From Agarivorans sp. Alg241-V36 (GTDB taxonomy: Bacteria > Pseudomonadota > Gammaproteobacteria > Enterobacterales > Celerinatantimonadaceae): a stretch of DNA of 64,000 nucleotides. Under the pieces are notes generated by a model that saw only the letters and a program-made list of their open reading frames with translations, was not told where the DNA came from and searched no databases. The position numbers and the translations under genes were made by a program. Below, in pieces: positions 1 to 10,012 of the stretch. The DNA lies in the NCBI RefSeq assembly GCF_900537085.1, contig NZ_UNRE01000008.1:135121-199120 (forward strand). Direction: 5' to 3'. Position 1 is the stretch's first letter. Every line of letters starts with the position of its first letter.

Positions 1-862
1 CTGAACGTACAATCTCGGCTATAAAGGCGGCAGTATAGGTGGTTAAAGCAACGAGCAATGCAGCTAGCTCCGGAATTACCACCATCCCCCCTTGGAAGTT
101 AAAACCTTTGAGTGCCGGGTAATCCAAAGAAATAGGCATACCCATTACGAAAAACACTAGTAATGGCAGTAGTACAATTAGTCCAGCGGATACCGAAAAC
201 ACAGGAAACGGCTGACCAGTGGCCATTTGTCGTTTTTTAGCCCACTTGGCAATAATGAATGACCCAATAATTGCAGCAATAAAGGCAAACACAACAAGGT
301 TTCCGCCGGCTTCCAAGACTGGACTAGGCATGTATAAGCCACGAACGTTAAGGAAAACGGCTTCACCTATATGAGCACTTTGCCTAGGACTTGGCAAAGC
401 ACGAAGTACCGCAAAGTACCAAAAGAATATTTGAAGTAATAGAGGAATGTTACGCATGGTTTCAATGTAAACCGTGGCAACTTTTGAAATTAGCCAGTTA
501 TTAGATAAACGCGCCACACCCATAATAAAGCCGAGTATGGTTGCGAAAATGATACCTAATATTGATATTAAAATTGTATTTAACAGTCCAACAACGAAAG
601 TTCGACCAAAAGTGTGGCTTTCATCGTATTCGACTAAAGATTGAATAATGCCGAAGCCCGCTGTTTGGTTCATGAAACCAAAACCAGTGGTAATGCCACG
701 TTGTTCTAAGTTGAAAAGCGCGTTACTGATGATGTAATAGAAGAAGCCAATAACACCGATAACGACAATAATTTGGAAAACTAGCGCTCTTACGTTGGGA
801 TCAAACCAGATCTTACGAAGACTATTTGCTGAGTTATCCTTTGAAGAAGGATGAGCAGCCAT
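1..862 (-). CDS. aapQ: Amino-acid ABC transporter permease, AapQ-like (partial)
   Basis: Inner-membrane permease of a polar amino-acid uptake system, cut by the left edge so that the C-terminus is missing. About 287 codons are present. The reading starts MAAHPSSKDN and has a first membrane segment near residues 27-45. It then has the long periplasmic insertion typical of AapQ-type permeases, followed by the HisM/GlnP-like segment with the TMRNIPLLLQ signature and, near the cut, YTAAFIAEIVRS. The ATG at 862 is preceded by a weak AGGTT ribosome site. It lies downstream of the binding-protein gene on the same strand, with a strong hairpin between them, as in general amino-acid (Aap) operons. Family assignment is confident; substrate is not visible. 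Confidence 0.88.
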   Translation of the reverse strand, partial: MAAHPSSKDNSANSLRKIWFDPNVRALVFQIIVVIGVIGFFYYIISNALFNLEQRGITTGFGFMNQTAGFGIIQSLVEYDESHTFGRTFVVGLLNTILISILGIIFATILGFIMGVARLSNNWLISKVATVYIETMRNIPLLLQIFFWYFAVLRALPSPRQSAHIGEAVFLNVRGLYMPSPVLEAGGNLVVFAFIAAIIGSFIIAKWAKKRQMATGQPFPVFSVSAGLIVLLPLLVFFVMGMPISLDYPALKGFNFQGGMVVIPELAALLVALTTYTAAFIAEIVRS

Positions 863-897
863 ATGTTGTAACCTAGTAATGTAGGATTAAAACGAAG

Positions 898-919
898 AGA
901 GCAGGGCAAGCCCTGCTCT
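898..919 (-). terminator. Intercistronic hairpin between binding protein and permease genes
   Basis: A 9-bp perfect stem (898-906 with 911-919, 4-base loop) lies in the gap between the binding-protein stop and the permease start. On the minus strand no run of T directly follows, so it looks more like an mRNA-stabilising or partial-termination hairpin than a full terminator. Such hairpins often keep the binding protein more abundant than the permease. Confidence 0.6.
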
Positions 920-932
920 AATAAGGTAGAAA

Positions 933-1958
933 TTAACGAATTGGTGGAGCGTATTGGAAGCCGCCATCATTCCATAGTGCGTTAACACCACGGGCGATTC
1001 CTAGTGGAGAGCTTGCACCTACGTTTTTCTCAAAAGACTCACCGTAGCTACCTACTTGCTTAACAATGTTGTAGCCCCATTTGTCATCTAAGCCTAAACC
1101 TTTACCTTTAGGGCCTTCTAAACCTAAGATACGACGAACGTTAGGGTTAGTTGACTTAAGCATATCGTCAGCGTTCGCTGAAGTTAGGCCATATTCTTCT
1201 GCATTGATCATTGCGAATAGAGACCACTTAACAATGTTTAACCATTGGTCATCACCTTGACGAACAACGGGTCCTAGAGGCTCTTTAGAAATGATTTCTG
1301 GCAATACCATCGCGCTATCTGGCTTAGCTAATTTGATGCGTAGTGCATAAAGCTGTGATTGGTCTGAGGTTAGTACGTCACAACGACCGGCTTCAAAACC
1401 TTTAACTGTTTGGTCTGAAGTATCAAATACTACTGGAGTGTATTTCATACCATGTTCACGGAAGTAATCCGCTAAGTTAAGTTCAGTTGTAGTACCTGAT
1501 TGAATACAAACGGCTGCGCCGTCTAACTCTTTTGCTGAAGAAACACCCAGCTCTTTACTTACCATGAAACCTTGGCCGTCATAGTAGTTAACACCGGCGA
1601 AGTTCAAACCTAGTGAGCTGTCGCGGGTTAGCGTCCAAGTAGTGTTACGAGAAAGAATATCAATCTCTCCTGATTGAAGTGCTGTAAAGCGCTCTTTTGC
1701 AGTCAGGGGAGTATATTTAACTTTTGATGCATCACCTAAAACGGCTGCAGCAACAGCGCGACATACGTCTACATCAAGTCCTTGCCAGTTGCCGTCAGCA
1801 TCTGGGTTTGAAAAACCAGGCAAGCCGGTACTTACGCCACATTGTAAGAAACCTTTACTTTTAACATTGTCTAACGTTCCTTCAGCTGCACTTGCGTTGG
1901 CAGCAAAAGCTAGTGCAACAGCAGCAACAGCTGCTTTAATATGCGTGTTTTTTAACAT
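933..1958 (-). CDS. aapJ: Amino-acid ABC transporter substrate-binding protein, AapJ-like
   Basis: Periplasmic binding protein of the amino-acid uptake system, 341 residues. The sequence begins MLKNTHIKAAVAAVALAFA and has a signal peptide ending in ANASAAEG. The mature protein has the type-2 periplasmic fold pattern (GFLQCGVSTGLPGFS, GLDVDVCRAVAAAVLG, EIDILSRNTTWTLTRD). An upstream in-frame ATG exists, but I chose 1958 because it gives a normal signal peptide and follows an AGGGAAG ribosome site about 7 bases upstream. It is the first gene of an operon that continues into the permease. Substrate within the general L-amino-acid class is not resolved. Confidence 0.92.
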   Translation of the reverse strand: MLKNTHIKAAVAAVALAFAANASAAEGTLDNVKSKGFLQCGVSTGLPGFSNPDADGNWQGLDVDVCRAVAAAVLGDASKVKYTPLTAKERFTALQSGEIDILSRNTTWTLTRDSSLGLNFAGVNYYDGQGFMVSKELGVSSAKELDGAAVCIQSGTTTELNLADYFREHGMKYTPVVFDTSDQTVKGFEAGRCDVLTSDQSQLYALRIKLAKPDSAMVLPEIISKEPLGPVVRQGDDQWLNIVKWSLFAMINAEEYGLTSANADDMLKSTNPNVRRILGLEGPKGKGLGLDDKWGYNIVKQVGSYGESFEKNVGASSPLGIARGVNALWNDGGFQYAPPIR

Positions 1959-2468
1959 GTTTTCTTCCCTGTACAGTTTGTCTTCTATTGTGGGGTATAT
2001 CACTCGAATAATTTGCTTGAGTGCTAATTTGAGCCAATAACAACATAAACATTCAAATATTGGGTGTCAACATTATTGTAACACCGCAATCGCGTGAGAA
2101 TGCCGAATAACTGACCACTAGCGCAAATCTATTCAATATAAATGAATATAGTATCAAGCCGCTTAAGAATTTGGCTTATCAAGTTTTTATTGCGCTAGAT
2201 CAAGATTAGCACAGCTGATGATAATTCCCTGATTTAGTTACCTTAAAAGTCCTAAAAGCGAGATATGTCGCAAAAGTTTAATTTTGAATGGCGTAATGGA
2301 AGTAGAAACTAGATATTTTGGTTTATGTCGAAATTCCTACTAGCTAGTATGTTAATACTTAGTTAATAAACAGTCTAAAGCGCGCTGTTACAACTTAAGT
2401 AGGATGGGGTCTTATGCTGGCTTATTATATATTTATAGTGGCTTGTACCTGAATTAGATGAAAAGAAG
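1959..2468. other. Divergent intergenic region between aapJ and cobB
   Basis: About 510 bases without a credible gene. It must hold the promoters for the aap operon (minus) and cobB (plus). An AT-rich palindrome, TATTCA-N7-TGAATA at 2130-2148, could be an operator for the aap operon, but I cannot name a regulator. No RNA gene is evident. Confidence 0.5.
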
Positions 2469-3194
2469 ATGAATATGAAAAAAAATGTCATTGTTTTAAC
2501 TGGGGCAGGTGTTTCTGCTGAGTCAGGTATCCAAACATTTAGAGATTCAGATGGCCTATGGGAAAAGCATCGGGTAGAAGATGTTGCCACGCCCGAGGCT
2601 TATCAGCGCTCACCAGATTTCGTTGACCAATTTTATAATCTACGCCGTAAGCAACTACAAGATGGCAATGTTCATCCAAACCCCGCTCACTTTGCATTAG
2701 CGGAGCTTGAGCAACATCAAGATATCGAACTACTGGTTATTACTCAGAATATTGACGACTTACATGAGCGTGCAGGCAGCAAAAATGTATTGCATATGCA
2801 CGGCGAATTACTTAAAGCCCGTTGCCCAGTAAGTAATCAAACCACAATATGGAAACAAGATTTAGGGAGTGATGTACTGTGCACTTGTTGTCAGTTCCCA
2901 ACTCGGCTTAGGCCCCATGTAGTTTGGTTTGGCGAAATGCCAATTGGTTTAGATAGAATTTATCACCAGCTGAACCACTGTGATATATTTATGGCGATCG
3001 GTACATCCGGTCATGTTTTTCCTGCAGGAGGGTTTGTTCACGAGGCTGCTAGCCATGATGCTCGCACTATTGAACTAAACTTAGAACCCTCGGAAATGCA
3101 AAGTGAATTTGGCGAACGTTATTACGGACCCGCCAGCGAATTAGTACCTGAGTTTCTTAGTGAGCTCACTTCAGAACTAAGAGTTAATAATTGA
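2469..3194 (+). CDS. cobB: NAD-dependent protein deacylase, sirtuin CobB
   Basis: Cytosolic Sir2-family enzyme that removes acyl groups from protein lysines using NAD. The 241 residues contain [10 protein letters not shown] (NAD binding, about 12-21), [12 protein letters not shown], the catalytic-His segment HMHGE, and zinc-site cysteines (RCPVS and LCTCC). The conserved [12 protein letters not shown] follows. The YNLR stretch fits the Y-x-x-R pattern that in class III sirtuins accepts succinyl or malonyl groups. The start ATG at 2469 has a nearby AAGAAG. The stop overlaps the TTG start of the next gene (TTGA), implying coupled translation. Confidence 0.95.
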   Translation: MNMKKNVIVLTGAGVSAESGIQTFRDSDGLWEKHRVEDVATPEAYQRSPDFVDQFYNLRRKQLQDGNVHPNPAHFALAELEQHQDIELLVITQNIDDLHERAGSKNVLHMHGELLKARCPVSNQTTIWKQDLGSDVLCTCCQFPTRLRPHVVWFGEMPIGLDRIYHQLNHCDIFMAIGTSGHVFPAGGFVHEAASHDARTIELNLEPSEMQSEFGERYYGPASELVPEFLSELTSELRVNN

Positions 3195-3949
3195 AAAGAA
3201 TAATTTTACCGGGATTGCTAGCAGCACTTTTAGTTGCTTGTGAACAGTCCCCAGAGCAGCAAGCGCAATCACAAAACTTACCTCCGCTACACGAAATCGA
3301 AAATGTTCAACAGAAGAAGCAAACTTTTACCGACTTTATTACTCCTCTAATAGAAGCGAGTAATAGCAAAATTTTACAGCAACGCTCTGATGTAGAAGAT
3401 ATTAATGCCGAGCTTATTGCAGGCTCAGTTCTCTCTAACAAACAGAAACAAACTTTAAGCGAGCTTTCAGAGCTTTACCGAGTAGAGCAATCATTGGATG
3501 AAAAAGCCCAAGTGCAACAACTGTTAGTTAAAGTGGATTTAATTCCACCAGCATTAGTACTGGCACAAGCGGCGAATGAATCTGCTTGGGGAACCTCGCG
3601 ATTTGCACGCGAAGGTAATAACTTGTTCGGTCAGTGGTGCTATAAAAAAGGTTGTGGTTTAGTACCTTTAAACCGTAACGATGGCGCGAATCACGAAGTA
3701 AGAAAGTTCGATAGCGTATATGAGTCAGTTAGCGTTTACATGAACAACCTAAATAGCCACCCGGCTTACAAAGGTTTCCAACAACAACGAAATCAGGCTC
3801 GCGCTAGCGGGGAACTAAATGCGATAGAGCTGGCTACTCAACTGAGTAGTTATTCCGAACGCGGCCAAGCCTACGTTGAAGAGTTACAGCAAATGATGAG
3901 GGTTAACCAAAAACTGTGGCCAACCCGCACACCGATAATAGCGGGTTAA
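3191..3949 (+). CDS. Bax-like glucosaminidase-domain lipoprotein
   Basis: 252 residues starting at a TTG that overlaps the cobB stop codon. The N-terminus is a lipoprotein signal (LLAALLVAC, lipobox Cys about residue 17). The C-terminal half is a Bax/FlgJ-type glucosaminidase domain: [20 protein letters not shown] with the likely catalytic Glu in NESAWG, then NNLFGQWC and the [15 protein letters not shown] segment. It probably cleaves peptidoglycan glycan strands from a membrane-anchored position. It ends 4 bases inside the convergent ttcA gene. E. coli Bax is the closest named relative I recognise; its exact role is unknown. Confidence 0.85.
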   Translation: MKRIILPGLLAALLVACEQSPEQQAQSQNLPPLHEIENVQQKKQTFTDFITPLIEASNSKILQQRSDVEDINAELIAGSVLSNKQKQTLSELSELYRVEQSLDEKAQVQQLLVKVDLIPPALVLAQAANESAWGTSRFAREGNNLFGQWCYKKGCGLVPLNRNDGANHEVRKFDSVYESVSVYMNNLNSHPAYKGFQQQRNQARASGELNAIELATQLSSYSERGQAYVEELQQMMRVNQKLWPTRTPIIAG

Positions 3950-4842
3950 AGCTCAACAACTTGAACAATACCAGCTTGGCTATGTTGGCTTGGCTGGTCT
4001 TCTAACTCTGGAGCATCAAAACCAATATCACCGCCGTTGATAATCCCGCTATCACGATTTATTGATTTAAAGTCGAACTGTTGATGGTCGAGTAGGTGCG
4101 AAGGCACAACATTTTGAACCGACCTAAACATTGATTCGATTCGACCAGGAAAACGCTTTTCCCAATCATTTAGCATTTGTTTAATTGCCTGACGTTGTAG
4201 GTTCTCCTGTGAACCACAAAGGTTACAAGGAATGATAGGAAAAGATTTTAGCTCAGCATATTTTTCCATATCGCTTTCTTTGCAATAGGCCATCGGGCGA
4301 ATAACGACATGTTTACCATCATCACTCACAAGTTTAGGTGGCATGGTTTTAAGCTTGCCACCGTGGAACATGTTTAAAAATAAGGTTTCTAATATGTCGT
4401 CACGGTGATGGCCAAGGGCTATTTTTGTAGCGCCAAGCTCAGTAGCTGTTCGATACAATATCCCACGGCGCAAACGCGAGCATAACGAGCAGGTTGTCTT
4501 ACCTTCTGGGATCTTATCTTTAACAATCGAGTAGGTATCTTCTTCTACGATTTTGTATTCAATGCCTAAGCCGTCAAGATATTCCGGCAATATATGCTCT
4601 GGAAAGCCCGGTTGTTTTTGGTCTAAGTTAACGGCAACAATGTCAAAATGTATCGGGGCATGAGCGCGCAAGTTCATTAGGATGTCTAGCATTGCATAAC
4701 TGTCTTTACCGCCAGACAAACAAACCATTACCTTGTCGCCGTCTTCTATCATGTTGTAATCGGCTATTGCCTGACCAACATGACGACGAATTCGCTTCTG
4801 AAGTTTGTTGTGGTTGTATTGTTGTTTAGCTGTAACTGACAT
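3946..4842 (-). CDS. ttcA: tRNA 2-thiocytidine(32) synthetase TtcA
   Basis: Cytosolic iron-sulfur enzyme that thiolates cytidine 32 in certain tRNAs. The 298 residues show the PP-loop SGGKDS near residue 45, the first CxxC ([10 protein letters not shown]) and the second CxxC ([13 protein letters not shown]) that bind the cluster, and [16 protein letters not shown]. Length matches the family. It is the distal gene of the fnr-uspE-ttcA neighbourhood, a common gammaproteobacterial order. A terminator lies between uspE and ttcA, so it probably has its own promoter in the gap. Confidence 0.97.
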   Translation of the reverse strand: MSVTAKQQYNHNKLQKRIRRHVGQAIADYNMIEDGDKVMVCLSGGKDSYAMLDILMNLRAHAPIHFDIVAVNLDQKQPGFPEHILPEYLDGLGIEYKIVEEDTYSIVKDKIPEGKTTCSLCSRLRRGILYRTATELGATKIALGHHRDDILETLFLNMFHGGKLKTMPPKLVSDDGKHVVIRPMAYCKESDMEKYAELKSFPIIPCNLCGSQENLQRQAIKQMLNDWEKRFPGRIESMFRSVQNVVPSHLLDHQQFDFKSINRDSGIINGGDIGFDAPELEDQPSQHSQAGIVQVVEL

Positions 4843-4856
4843 AGTGTGTTCCCAAT

Positions 4857-4890
4857 AAAAAAGCGGGGCTATTATATAACCCCGCTTTGC
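4857..4890 (-). terminator. Rho-independent terminator after uspE
   Basis: Perfect 8-bp stem AAGCGGGG (4861-4868) / CCCCGCTT (4880-4887) with an 11-base loop. On the minus strand it is followed by TTTT, about 35 bases past the uspE stop. Confidence 0.8.
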
Positions 4891-4922
4891 TTAAGCAATG
4901 TTTTACGTCAGTTAAGCACTAT

Positions 4923-5855
4923 CTATTTTTGGAAAGGACTCACAAAGTTTTGTGGTTTAAGCGCCAGCAGATCACAATCTAATTGGTCAATAACATGCTC
5001 AGCGGTATTACCAATTAGTGCTGCACTAAAGCCGCTTCTTCCAGATGTTCCCAATATAACGATTTCGGCATCTATATCGTTGGCCACCTCCGGGATTACA
5101 TCGTCCGGCAAGCCTTCTTCCAGGTGGGGCGTTATCGTTTGTTCAAATTGTTCTTCAACAAACTTATTGAGTGCCGTTTTATGAAACTCCATAACGTTCT
5201 TGTTGTATTTTAGGGGATCAAAATCAGGTAGCTCTATAGCAATGTTTACCGGTGCAGCTGGGTAGGCTGTAACTACATGTAAGTTAGCATCGAGTAACTT
5301 GCTGAGATCTTTCGCCTCGTTGGCTATTCTTTCATTTAACTTGTGGTGTTCGTCATCTTCGGCGCCTGCGTGTATAGCAGCAATAATTTTGCCTTCTGTT
5401 GGCCAATCATGCTCTTTAACCATTAGCACAGGAGTGGGGCACTTACGTAAAATATGCCAATCGTTCGGCGTAAAAATAATCGACTGCAAGGTAGGATGTG
5501 GGTGAGTAGCTTTAACCACTAGGTCGTGACCAAAGTCTAGAACTTCTTCAATAACACTCTCGTATAATCGATTATTCCAAACTACCTTGGTTTCTATTTC
5601 TATCCCAGCGGTATTTGTTGCAGCTATTACTTCATTTAACCAAATATTACGTTCCTCTATAACGCCTGAGCGCATGGCTTCACGTTCTTCGCCTGAAAGC
5701 ATAGAGGTCATTTCGTAAGAAAAGTCATAAATAGTGAGTAGAGCTTTGATTTTTGCCTTGTCTTCTTTTTGTGCAAGAAACACTGCACGAGACAAAGCCG
5801 CCTGGGTGTCGTGAAGGGGGTCTATAACCACCAAAATATTACGATACTTAATCAT
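4923..5855 (-). CDS. uspE: Universal stress protein UspE
   Basis: Tandem-Usp-domain cytosolic protein, 310 residues, close to the length of E. coli UspE. The first domain starts YRNILVVIDPLHDTQAA. The second ends with VILGTSGRSGFSAALIGNTAEHVIDQLDCDLLALKP, a G-x(2)-G-x(9)-G-type nucleotide-binding tail. The ATG at 5855 follows a clear AGGAG. It lies just downstream of fnr on the same strand, and an FNR-type box lies about 105 bases before the start, consistent with induction under oxygen limitation. It is linked in E. coli to motility, adhesion and stress survival. Confidence 0.95.
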   Translation of the reverse strand: MIKYRNILVVIDPLHDTQAALSRAVFLAQKEDKAKIKALLTIYDFSYEMTSMLSGEEREAMRSGVIEERNIWLNEVIAATNTAGIEIETKVVWNNRLYESVIEEVLDFGHDLVVKATHPHPTLQSIIFTPNDWHILRKCPTPVLMVKEHDWPTEGKIIAAIHAGAEDDEHHKLNERIANEAKDLSKLLDANLHVVTAYPAAPVNIAIELPDFDPLKYNKNVMEFHKTALNKFVEEQFEQTITPHLEEGLPDDVIPEVANDIDAEIVILGTSGRSGFSAALIGNTAEHVIDQLDCDLLALKPQNFVSPFQK

Positions 5856-5958
5856 AAAGCAGCTCCTAGAATCGTCTGGAATAGCTACTTAACTTTAGCT
5901 CAATTTGTAGGAAATAAATTAGAGATAGTTAACACTGACCTAGATTTTTTACCATAGA

Positions 5959-5972
5959 TTGATGTAAATCAG
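5959..5972 (-). promoter_or_regulatory. FNR-type box upstream of uspE
   Basis: TTGAT-GTAA-ATCAG matches the FNR consensus TTGAT-N4-ATCAA at nine of ten positions. It lies between the fnr stop and the uspE start. Confidence 0.6.
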
Positions 5973-5990
5973 GTCAGTGATATTAGATAC

Positions 5991-6737
5991 TTAGCTTTGT
6001 TTGGTACCAGCTAGTTGGCGAAGGGCATCACGATCTGTGATTGAAATATATTTACCTTTTACGGCAATCATATCGGCTTTTTGAAAACGTCCTAGTAAAC
6101 GAGAAATGGTTTCTACGGTTAGTCCTAAGTAGTTACCGATATCACCACGCGTCATGGTTAAACGGAACTCTCTAGGAGAGAAGCCTCTTTCTGAAAAGCG
6201 TTGTGATAAACCATAGATAAAAGCAGCTAAACGTTCTTCTGCATTTTTCTTGCTTAACAACAAAATCATTTCTTGGTCTGCAACAATTTCATTGCTCATT
6301 AAGCGCATCATTTGACGGCGTAATTTAGGCATAGTGGCAGACAATTCATCCATGGTATCGAAAGGAATTTCACATACCATAGATGTTTCTAGTGCTTGAG
6401 CAAAACTTGGGTGCTCTTGGTTGTTGATAGCATCAAAACCAACTAAATCACCAGCTAAATGAAAACCGGTAATTTGTTCATCACCTTGTTCGGTAATGGT
6501 GTAAGACTTAATTGTGCCCGAACGGATGGCATATAAGCTTTTAAGCTTATCGCCAGCGGCAAATATTTCTTCGCCTTTCTGAATCGGCTTTTTACGCTCA
6601 ATAATACTATCTAAGCGATCTAGCTCAGTCTCGTTAAGAGAGAAAGGGATACATAACTGGGCGATACTGCAATCTTGGCAGTGGATTTCACATCCACCAG
6701 TTTGGATTCTTTGACTAGCTTTTGGGTTAATGCTCAT
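5991..6737 (-). CDS. fnr: Oxygen-sensing transcription regulator FNR
   Basis: CRP/FNR-family global regulator that binds DNA when its oxygen-labile [4Fe-4S] cluster is intact. From the ATG at 6737 the N-terminal cysteines fall at 16, 20, 23 and 29, the same numbering as E. coli FNR ([14 protein letters not shown]). The internal ligand Cys is in TSMVCEIPF. The helix-turn-helix ([21 protein letters not shown]) keeps the FNR recognition residues E, S and R. A TTG two codons upstream is a less likely start. Its predicted targets lie on both sides of it in this window. Confidence 0.97.
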   Translation of the reverse strand: MSINPKASQRIQTGGCEIHCQDCSIAQLCIPFSLNETELDRLDSIIERKKPIQKGEEIFAAGDKLKSLYAIRSGTIKSYTITEQGDEQITGFHLAGDLVGFDAINNQEHPSFAQALETSMVCEIPFDTMDELSATMPKLRRQMMRLMSNEIVADQEMILLLSKKNAEERLAAFIYGLSQRFSERGFSPREFRLTMTRGDIGNYLGLTVETISRLLGRFQKADMIAVKGKYISITDRDALRQLAGTKQS

Positions 6738-6805
6738 ACTCAAACTGTGCTATAGGAGTTCGAGGCAATTCTACTCTTTATGTAATAAATTTTCTAGATC
6801 TATTG

Positions 6806-7471
6806 CTACAACAATGTAACAACTTGGTAGAGGCCTAAACTTAAAACACTTAGCCCTGAACAAATTTGTAATAGGCGATTTGTCATTAGTTTAGTCAGTT
6901 GTTGTCCTAACAACACAGCCAGCAACATCACACTAAAAGTGCCTAAACCAAAACTAAACATAACTCCGGCACCATTTAGCCAATTAGCTTGGCTCGCACT
7001 TAGTACTAAGGTGGAATAAACCAATCCACAGGGCAACCATCCCCAAACCATACCTAAAGGCAAACTGGCTAGCGGGTGTTGTAGTGCTAACACTTTGCTC
7101 GCCTTAGGTTGTAGCTTTGACCACAAGCCTTTGCCAAGTTGTTCAAAGGGAGTAAGTATTGACCACCACCGAGTCAGGTGGATGCCCAGCAAAATCAGCA
7201 TTATCGCAGCAAACCACTGCAAACCAACCAACATATAAACCGAGCGATGAACTTGGCTAATGGCTTGAATGGAACCAGCAACAATAGCGCCGGCAATAGA
7301 GTAGCTTAAGATGCGACCGAGGTTAAAACCGATGCTCACTAACAATTTCTTTGAAGAGTTGTTAGCACGAGATCCTAATATGCAAGCAATGCCGCCACAC
7401 ATAGCAATACAGTGAGTAGCACCTAGCAAACCAGTGATAAAGGCAGCTGTAAAATCAGCTTGGGCTATCAT
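6806..7471 (-). CDS. TauE/SafE-like membrane protein of the cco cluster
   Basis: Integral membrane protein of about 221 residues with roughly six membrane segments. It begins MIAQADFTAAFITGLLGATHCIAMCGG, and the HC-x3-CGG motif is typical of the UreH/TauE-like (sulfite exporter TauE/SafE) proteins that follow ccoS in many proteobacteria. These are suspected to help metal handling for cytochrome oxidase assembly, but the role is not settled. An in-frame start at 7501 is possible. I chose 7471 because it begins next to the membrane segment and overlaps ccoS less (17 bases). Confidence 0.82.
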   Translation of the reverse strand: MIAQADFTAAFITGLLGATHCIAMCGGIACILGSRANNSSKKLLVSIGFNLGRILSYSIAGAIVAGSIQAISQVHRSVYMLVGLQWFAAIMLILLGIHLTRWWSILTPFEQLGKGLWSKLQPKASKVLALQHPLASLPLGMVWGWLPCGLVYSTLVLSASQANWLNGAGVMFSFGLGTFSVMLLAVLLGQQLTKLMTNRLLQICSGLSVLSLGLYQVVTLL

Positions 7472-7628
7472 CGTCTTGTTTGCTCTTATTTTTATCGTCA
7501 AACAGTATGTTGACGCCTTGACGGTCTAGGTCCTCAAACTGTTCGCTTTTTACAGCCCAGAAAAATACACCAATTCCTACACATACAAAGATGAGAGCGA
7601 TAGGAATCAAGACAAAAATAATACTCAT
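7455..7628 (-). CDS. ccoS: Cytochrome cbb3 oxidase maturation protein CcoS
   Basis: Short gene of 57 codons beginning MSIIFVLIPIALIF. It has one membrane segment followed by the conserved FFWAVKSEQFEDLDRQG core of CcoS and an acidic/lysine-rich tail. Its ATG overlaps the ccoI stop (ATGA), so translation is coupled. CcoS is needed for cofactor insertion (heme and copper) into the CcoN subunit. Confidence 0.93.
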   Translation of the reverse strand: MSIIFVLIPIALIFVCVGIGVFFWAVKSEQFEDLDRQGVNILFDDKNKSKQDDDSPS

Positions 7629-10012
7629 TGCTTGTTTAACCTTAAGGAATTAGTGAGTACCGCCAAAGACGATAACGACATACCAATAGCGGCCATATAG
7701 GGAGTAACTATACCCGCAACTGCTAATGGCAGTATCAAGGCATTATACCCCAAGGCCCAAGCGAGGTTTTGCGCAATAATCTTTTTGGTTTTCTTGGCAA
7801 GGTCTACTGCGGTAAGCAAGGTAGTAAGTCTGCTGCCTAACAACACGGCGTCCGCACTAGATTTTGCGATGTCGGTGCCTAAGCCCATAGCTATCGACAG
7901 CGGCGCAGCAGCCAACACTGGGCCGTCGTTTACGCCATCGCCGAGCATTAGCAGGTGAGGGGAACTTTGTGTTTTATTCTTCACAACGTCGAGTTTTTGT
8001 TGTGGCAATGTGCCACTGGCAATGTCTGTGATATGTAACTGTTTAGCAACATACTCCACTTGGGCGGAGTCATCTCCAGTTAACATAGAGAGCGAAATAT
8101 CTCTTGCTTTTAAACCTTTCGAAAAACTCACCGCATCTTTTTTGATTGTGTCTGAGAGGTAGATTCTAGCAGACAAGCCATTATCAACCATCAATACCAA
8201 TTCAAGCATTCCTGCAATCGGCTCTGCAGCTTGCTTACAAAAAGATGCCTTGCCTAATTTTAACTGTTTACCATCTACCATTCCGCTCAAGCCCAAACCG
8301 GTATGGTGCTCAATATTAGTTGCGGTTAAGCCTTGGTATTCACTAAAAGCATTAGCGATTGGATGGGAGCTTTGAGCTTCTAAAGCGCCAATTAGTTGAA
8401 GAGTCGTTGCCTCATCGGTGACGCCAAGGCAGTTTACTTGTTTAATTTGTAACTTGCCCTCGGTAAGCGTTCCCGTTTTATCAGATACCACAGACGTCAC
8501 TTTAGCTAAGCTTTCTAATACGTGTCCACGTTTAACCAATAAACCAGTTTTAGACAATTTATGGGTGGCAGCCGTTAATGCAGCTGGTGTTGCTAAAGAT
8601 AAGGCGCAGGGGCAGGTTGCAACTAAAACTGCCAAAGTAATCCAAAAAGCATCTTCTGGAGAATGGAAATGCCAGAAGGTGTAGGTGAGTGCGGCGATTA
8701 CGAGTAAACCAAAAACAAAATAGCGGGCTACGCTATCGGCTATTGTTGCTATCTTAGGCTTTTCACTTTGGGCTTGTTCTTGTAAGCGCATAATATTAGC
8801 GATAAAGGTATTTTGAGATACCGCTTCTACTGCTAAATGAACCGTTTGCTCATGGTTAATAGTACCGGCAAAAACTTTGTCACCTAGTTTTTTTGTAATA
8901 GGTAAAGACTCGCCGGTTAGCGACGATTCATCAAACTCACTTTCGCCAAACACTACCTGTCCATCGGCAGGTACTACCTCGCCGGGCAAAATTACGATGA
9001 TGTCTGAATGCTTAAGCTGGCTTGCAGCAATTTTTTGCTGTTGACCGGATTTATCCAGTCGCATGGCTAACTTAGGCACTAGTTTCAGCATATTTGAACT
9101 AGTTTCACTGGCCTTGCGTCTGGCTCGTAACTCAAGCAAACGGCCAAGCAGTAGCAAAAAGGTGAACATGGAAACTGACTCAAAATAAACTTCGCCAGTG
9201 CCGTTTACCGTGGCATAAAGTGATGCGCTATAGGCCCCCAATAAAGCGATGGAGACCGGTACGTCCATATTTAGCGTTTTAGCTTTTAAGCTTCGGTAAG
9301 CGCCAAAATAAAAGGGCTGTGCTGAGAACAACAATACTGGAGTCGCCATAATTAGGCTCACCCAGCGGAAATAATCTCGATAGATTAGTTCCATGTCATC
9401 AAACAGATCACCATAGAGGGCAATGGCAAACATCATTACTTGCATGGTGGCTAGGCCGGCGACGCCTAATTTGAGCAGATGGCTGTGGTATAGTTTGCGA
9501 TCTATTTCTTCTTGCTTATCGGTTTGGAAAGGTGTCGCGTTATAACCAAGCTTATGCACACTTTGCAGTAGCTGACTTAACTTAACTTGCTGATCATCCC
9601 ATACAAGCGTTGCACGTTGAGTCGTGGAGTTTACGTGAATTTTCTGAACGCCAGCGATATGCGATAACTGTTTTTCTATTAACCAAGCACAAGCGGCACA
9701 GGCAATGCCTTCGATAGAGAGCAGAACCTCTTTGCTGGTTTCGTTTTGAGCAACAAATTCTAACTGTACGCTTTCGTCGTCATATTCCAGCATTTTAACT
9801 AGAGCGTCTGGCACTAGATCTTGAGCGCTAGGTGCGGCAGCTGTTCTGTGCTGGTAATAGTCTTCTAAGCCGCTTTCTATAATTGTTTGCGCTACGGCTG
9901 CACAACCTTGGCAACACATTGCTTGAGAGCTGCCAAGAATTGAAACATGTAAATTTACGCCCTTGGGAATAACTTCGTTACAGTGAAAACACAGGCCTTG
10001 ATTACTTGCCAT
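7625..10012 (-). CDS. ccoI: Copper P-type ATPase CcoI/FixI for cbb3 oxidase assembly
   Basis: Inner-membrane P1B-ATPase, 795 residues, supplying copper for cbb3 oxidase. Order: an N-terminal cysteine domain (CFHCNEVIP, CCQGC), a heavy-metal domain (GIACAACAWLIEKQL), the membrane metal-site CPCALSLATPAALT, TGES, the phosphorylation motif DKTGTLT, and the hinge GDGVND. The extra N-terminal cysteine domain and the position between ccoH and ccoS mark it as CcoI rather than a general CopA exporter. It overlaps ccoH by 11 bases and ccoS by 4. Confidence 0.96.
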   Translation of the reverse strand: MASNQGLCFHCNEVIPKGVNLHVSILGSSQAMCCQGCAAVAQTIIESGLEDYYQHRTAAAPSAQDLVPDALVKMLEYDDESVQLEFVAQNETSKEVLLSIEGIACAACAWLIEKQLSHIAGVQKIHVNSTTQRATLVWDDQQVKLSQLLQSVHKLGYNATPFQTDKQEEIDRKLYHSHLLKLGVAGLATMQVMMFAIALYGDLFDDMELIYRDYFRWVSLIMATPVLLFSAQPFYFGAYRSLKAKTLNMDVPVSIALLGAYSASLYATVNGTGEVYFESVSMFTFLLLLGRLLELRARRKASETSSNMLKLVPKLAMRLDKSGQQQKIAASQLKHSDIIVILPGEVVPADGQVVFGESEFDESSLTGESLPITKKLGDKVFAGTINHEQTVHLAVEAVSQNTFIANIMRLQEQAQSEKPKIATIADSVARYFVFGLLVIAALTYTFWHFHSPEDAFWITLAVLVATCPCALSLATPAALTAATHKLSKTGLLVKRGHVLESLAKVTSVVSDKTGTLTEGKLQIKQVNCLGVTDEATTLQLIGALEAQSSHPIANAFSEYQGLTATNIEHHTGLGLSGMVDGKQLKLGKASFCKQAAEPIAGMLELVLMVDNGLSARIYLSDTIKKDAVSFSKGLKARDISLSMLTGDDSAQVEYVAKQLHITDIASGTLPQQKLDVVKNKTQSSPHLLMLGDGVNDGPVLAAAPLSIAMGLGTDIAKSSADAVLLGSRLTTLLTAVDLAKKTKKIIAQNLAWALGYNALILPLAVAGIVTPYMAAIGMSLSSLAVLTNSLRLNKQ

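Noticed and set aside
2190..2203. FNR-like box TTGCG-CTAG-ATCAA between aapJ and cobB
   Set aside because: The left half has two mismatches in five bases, too weak to support.
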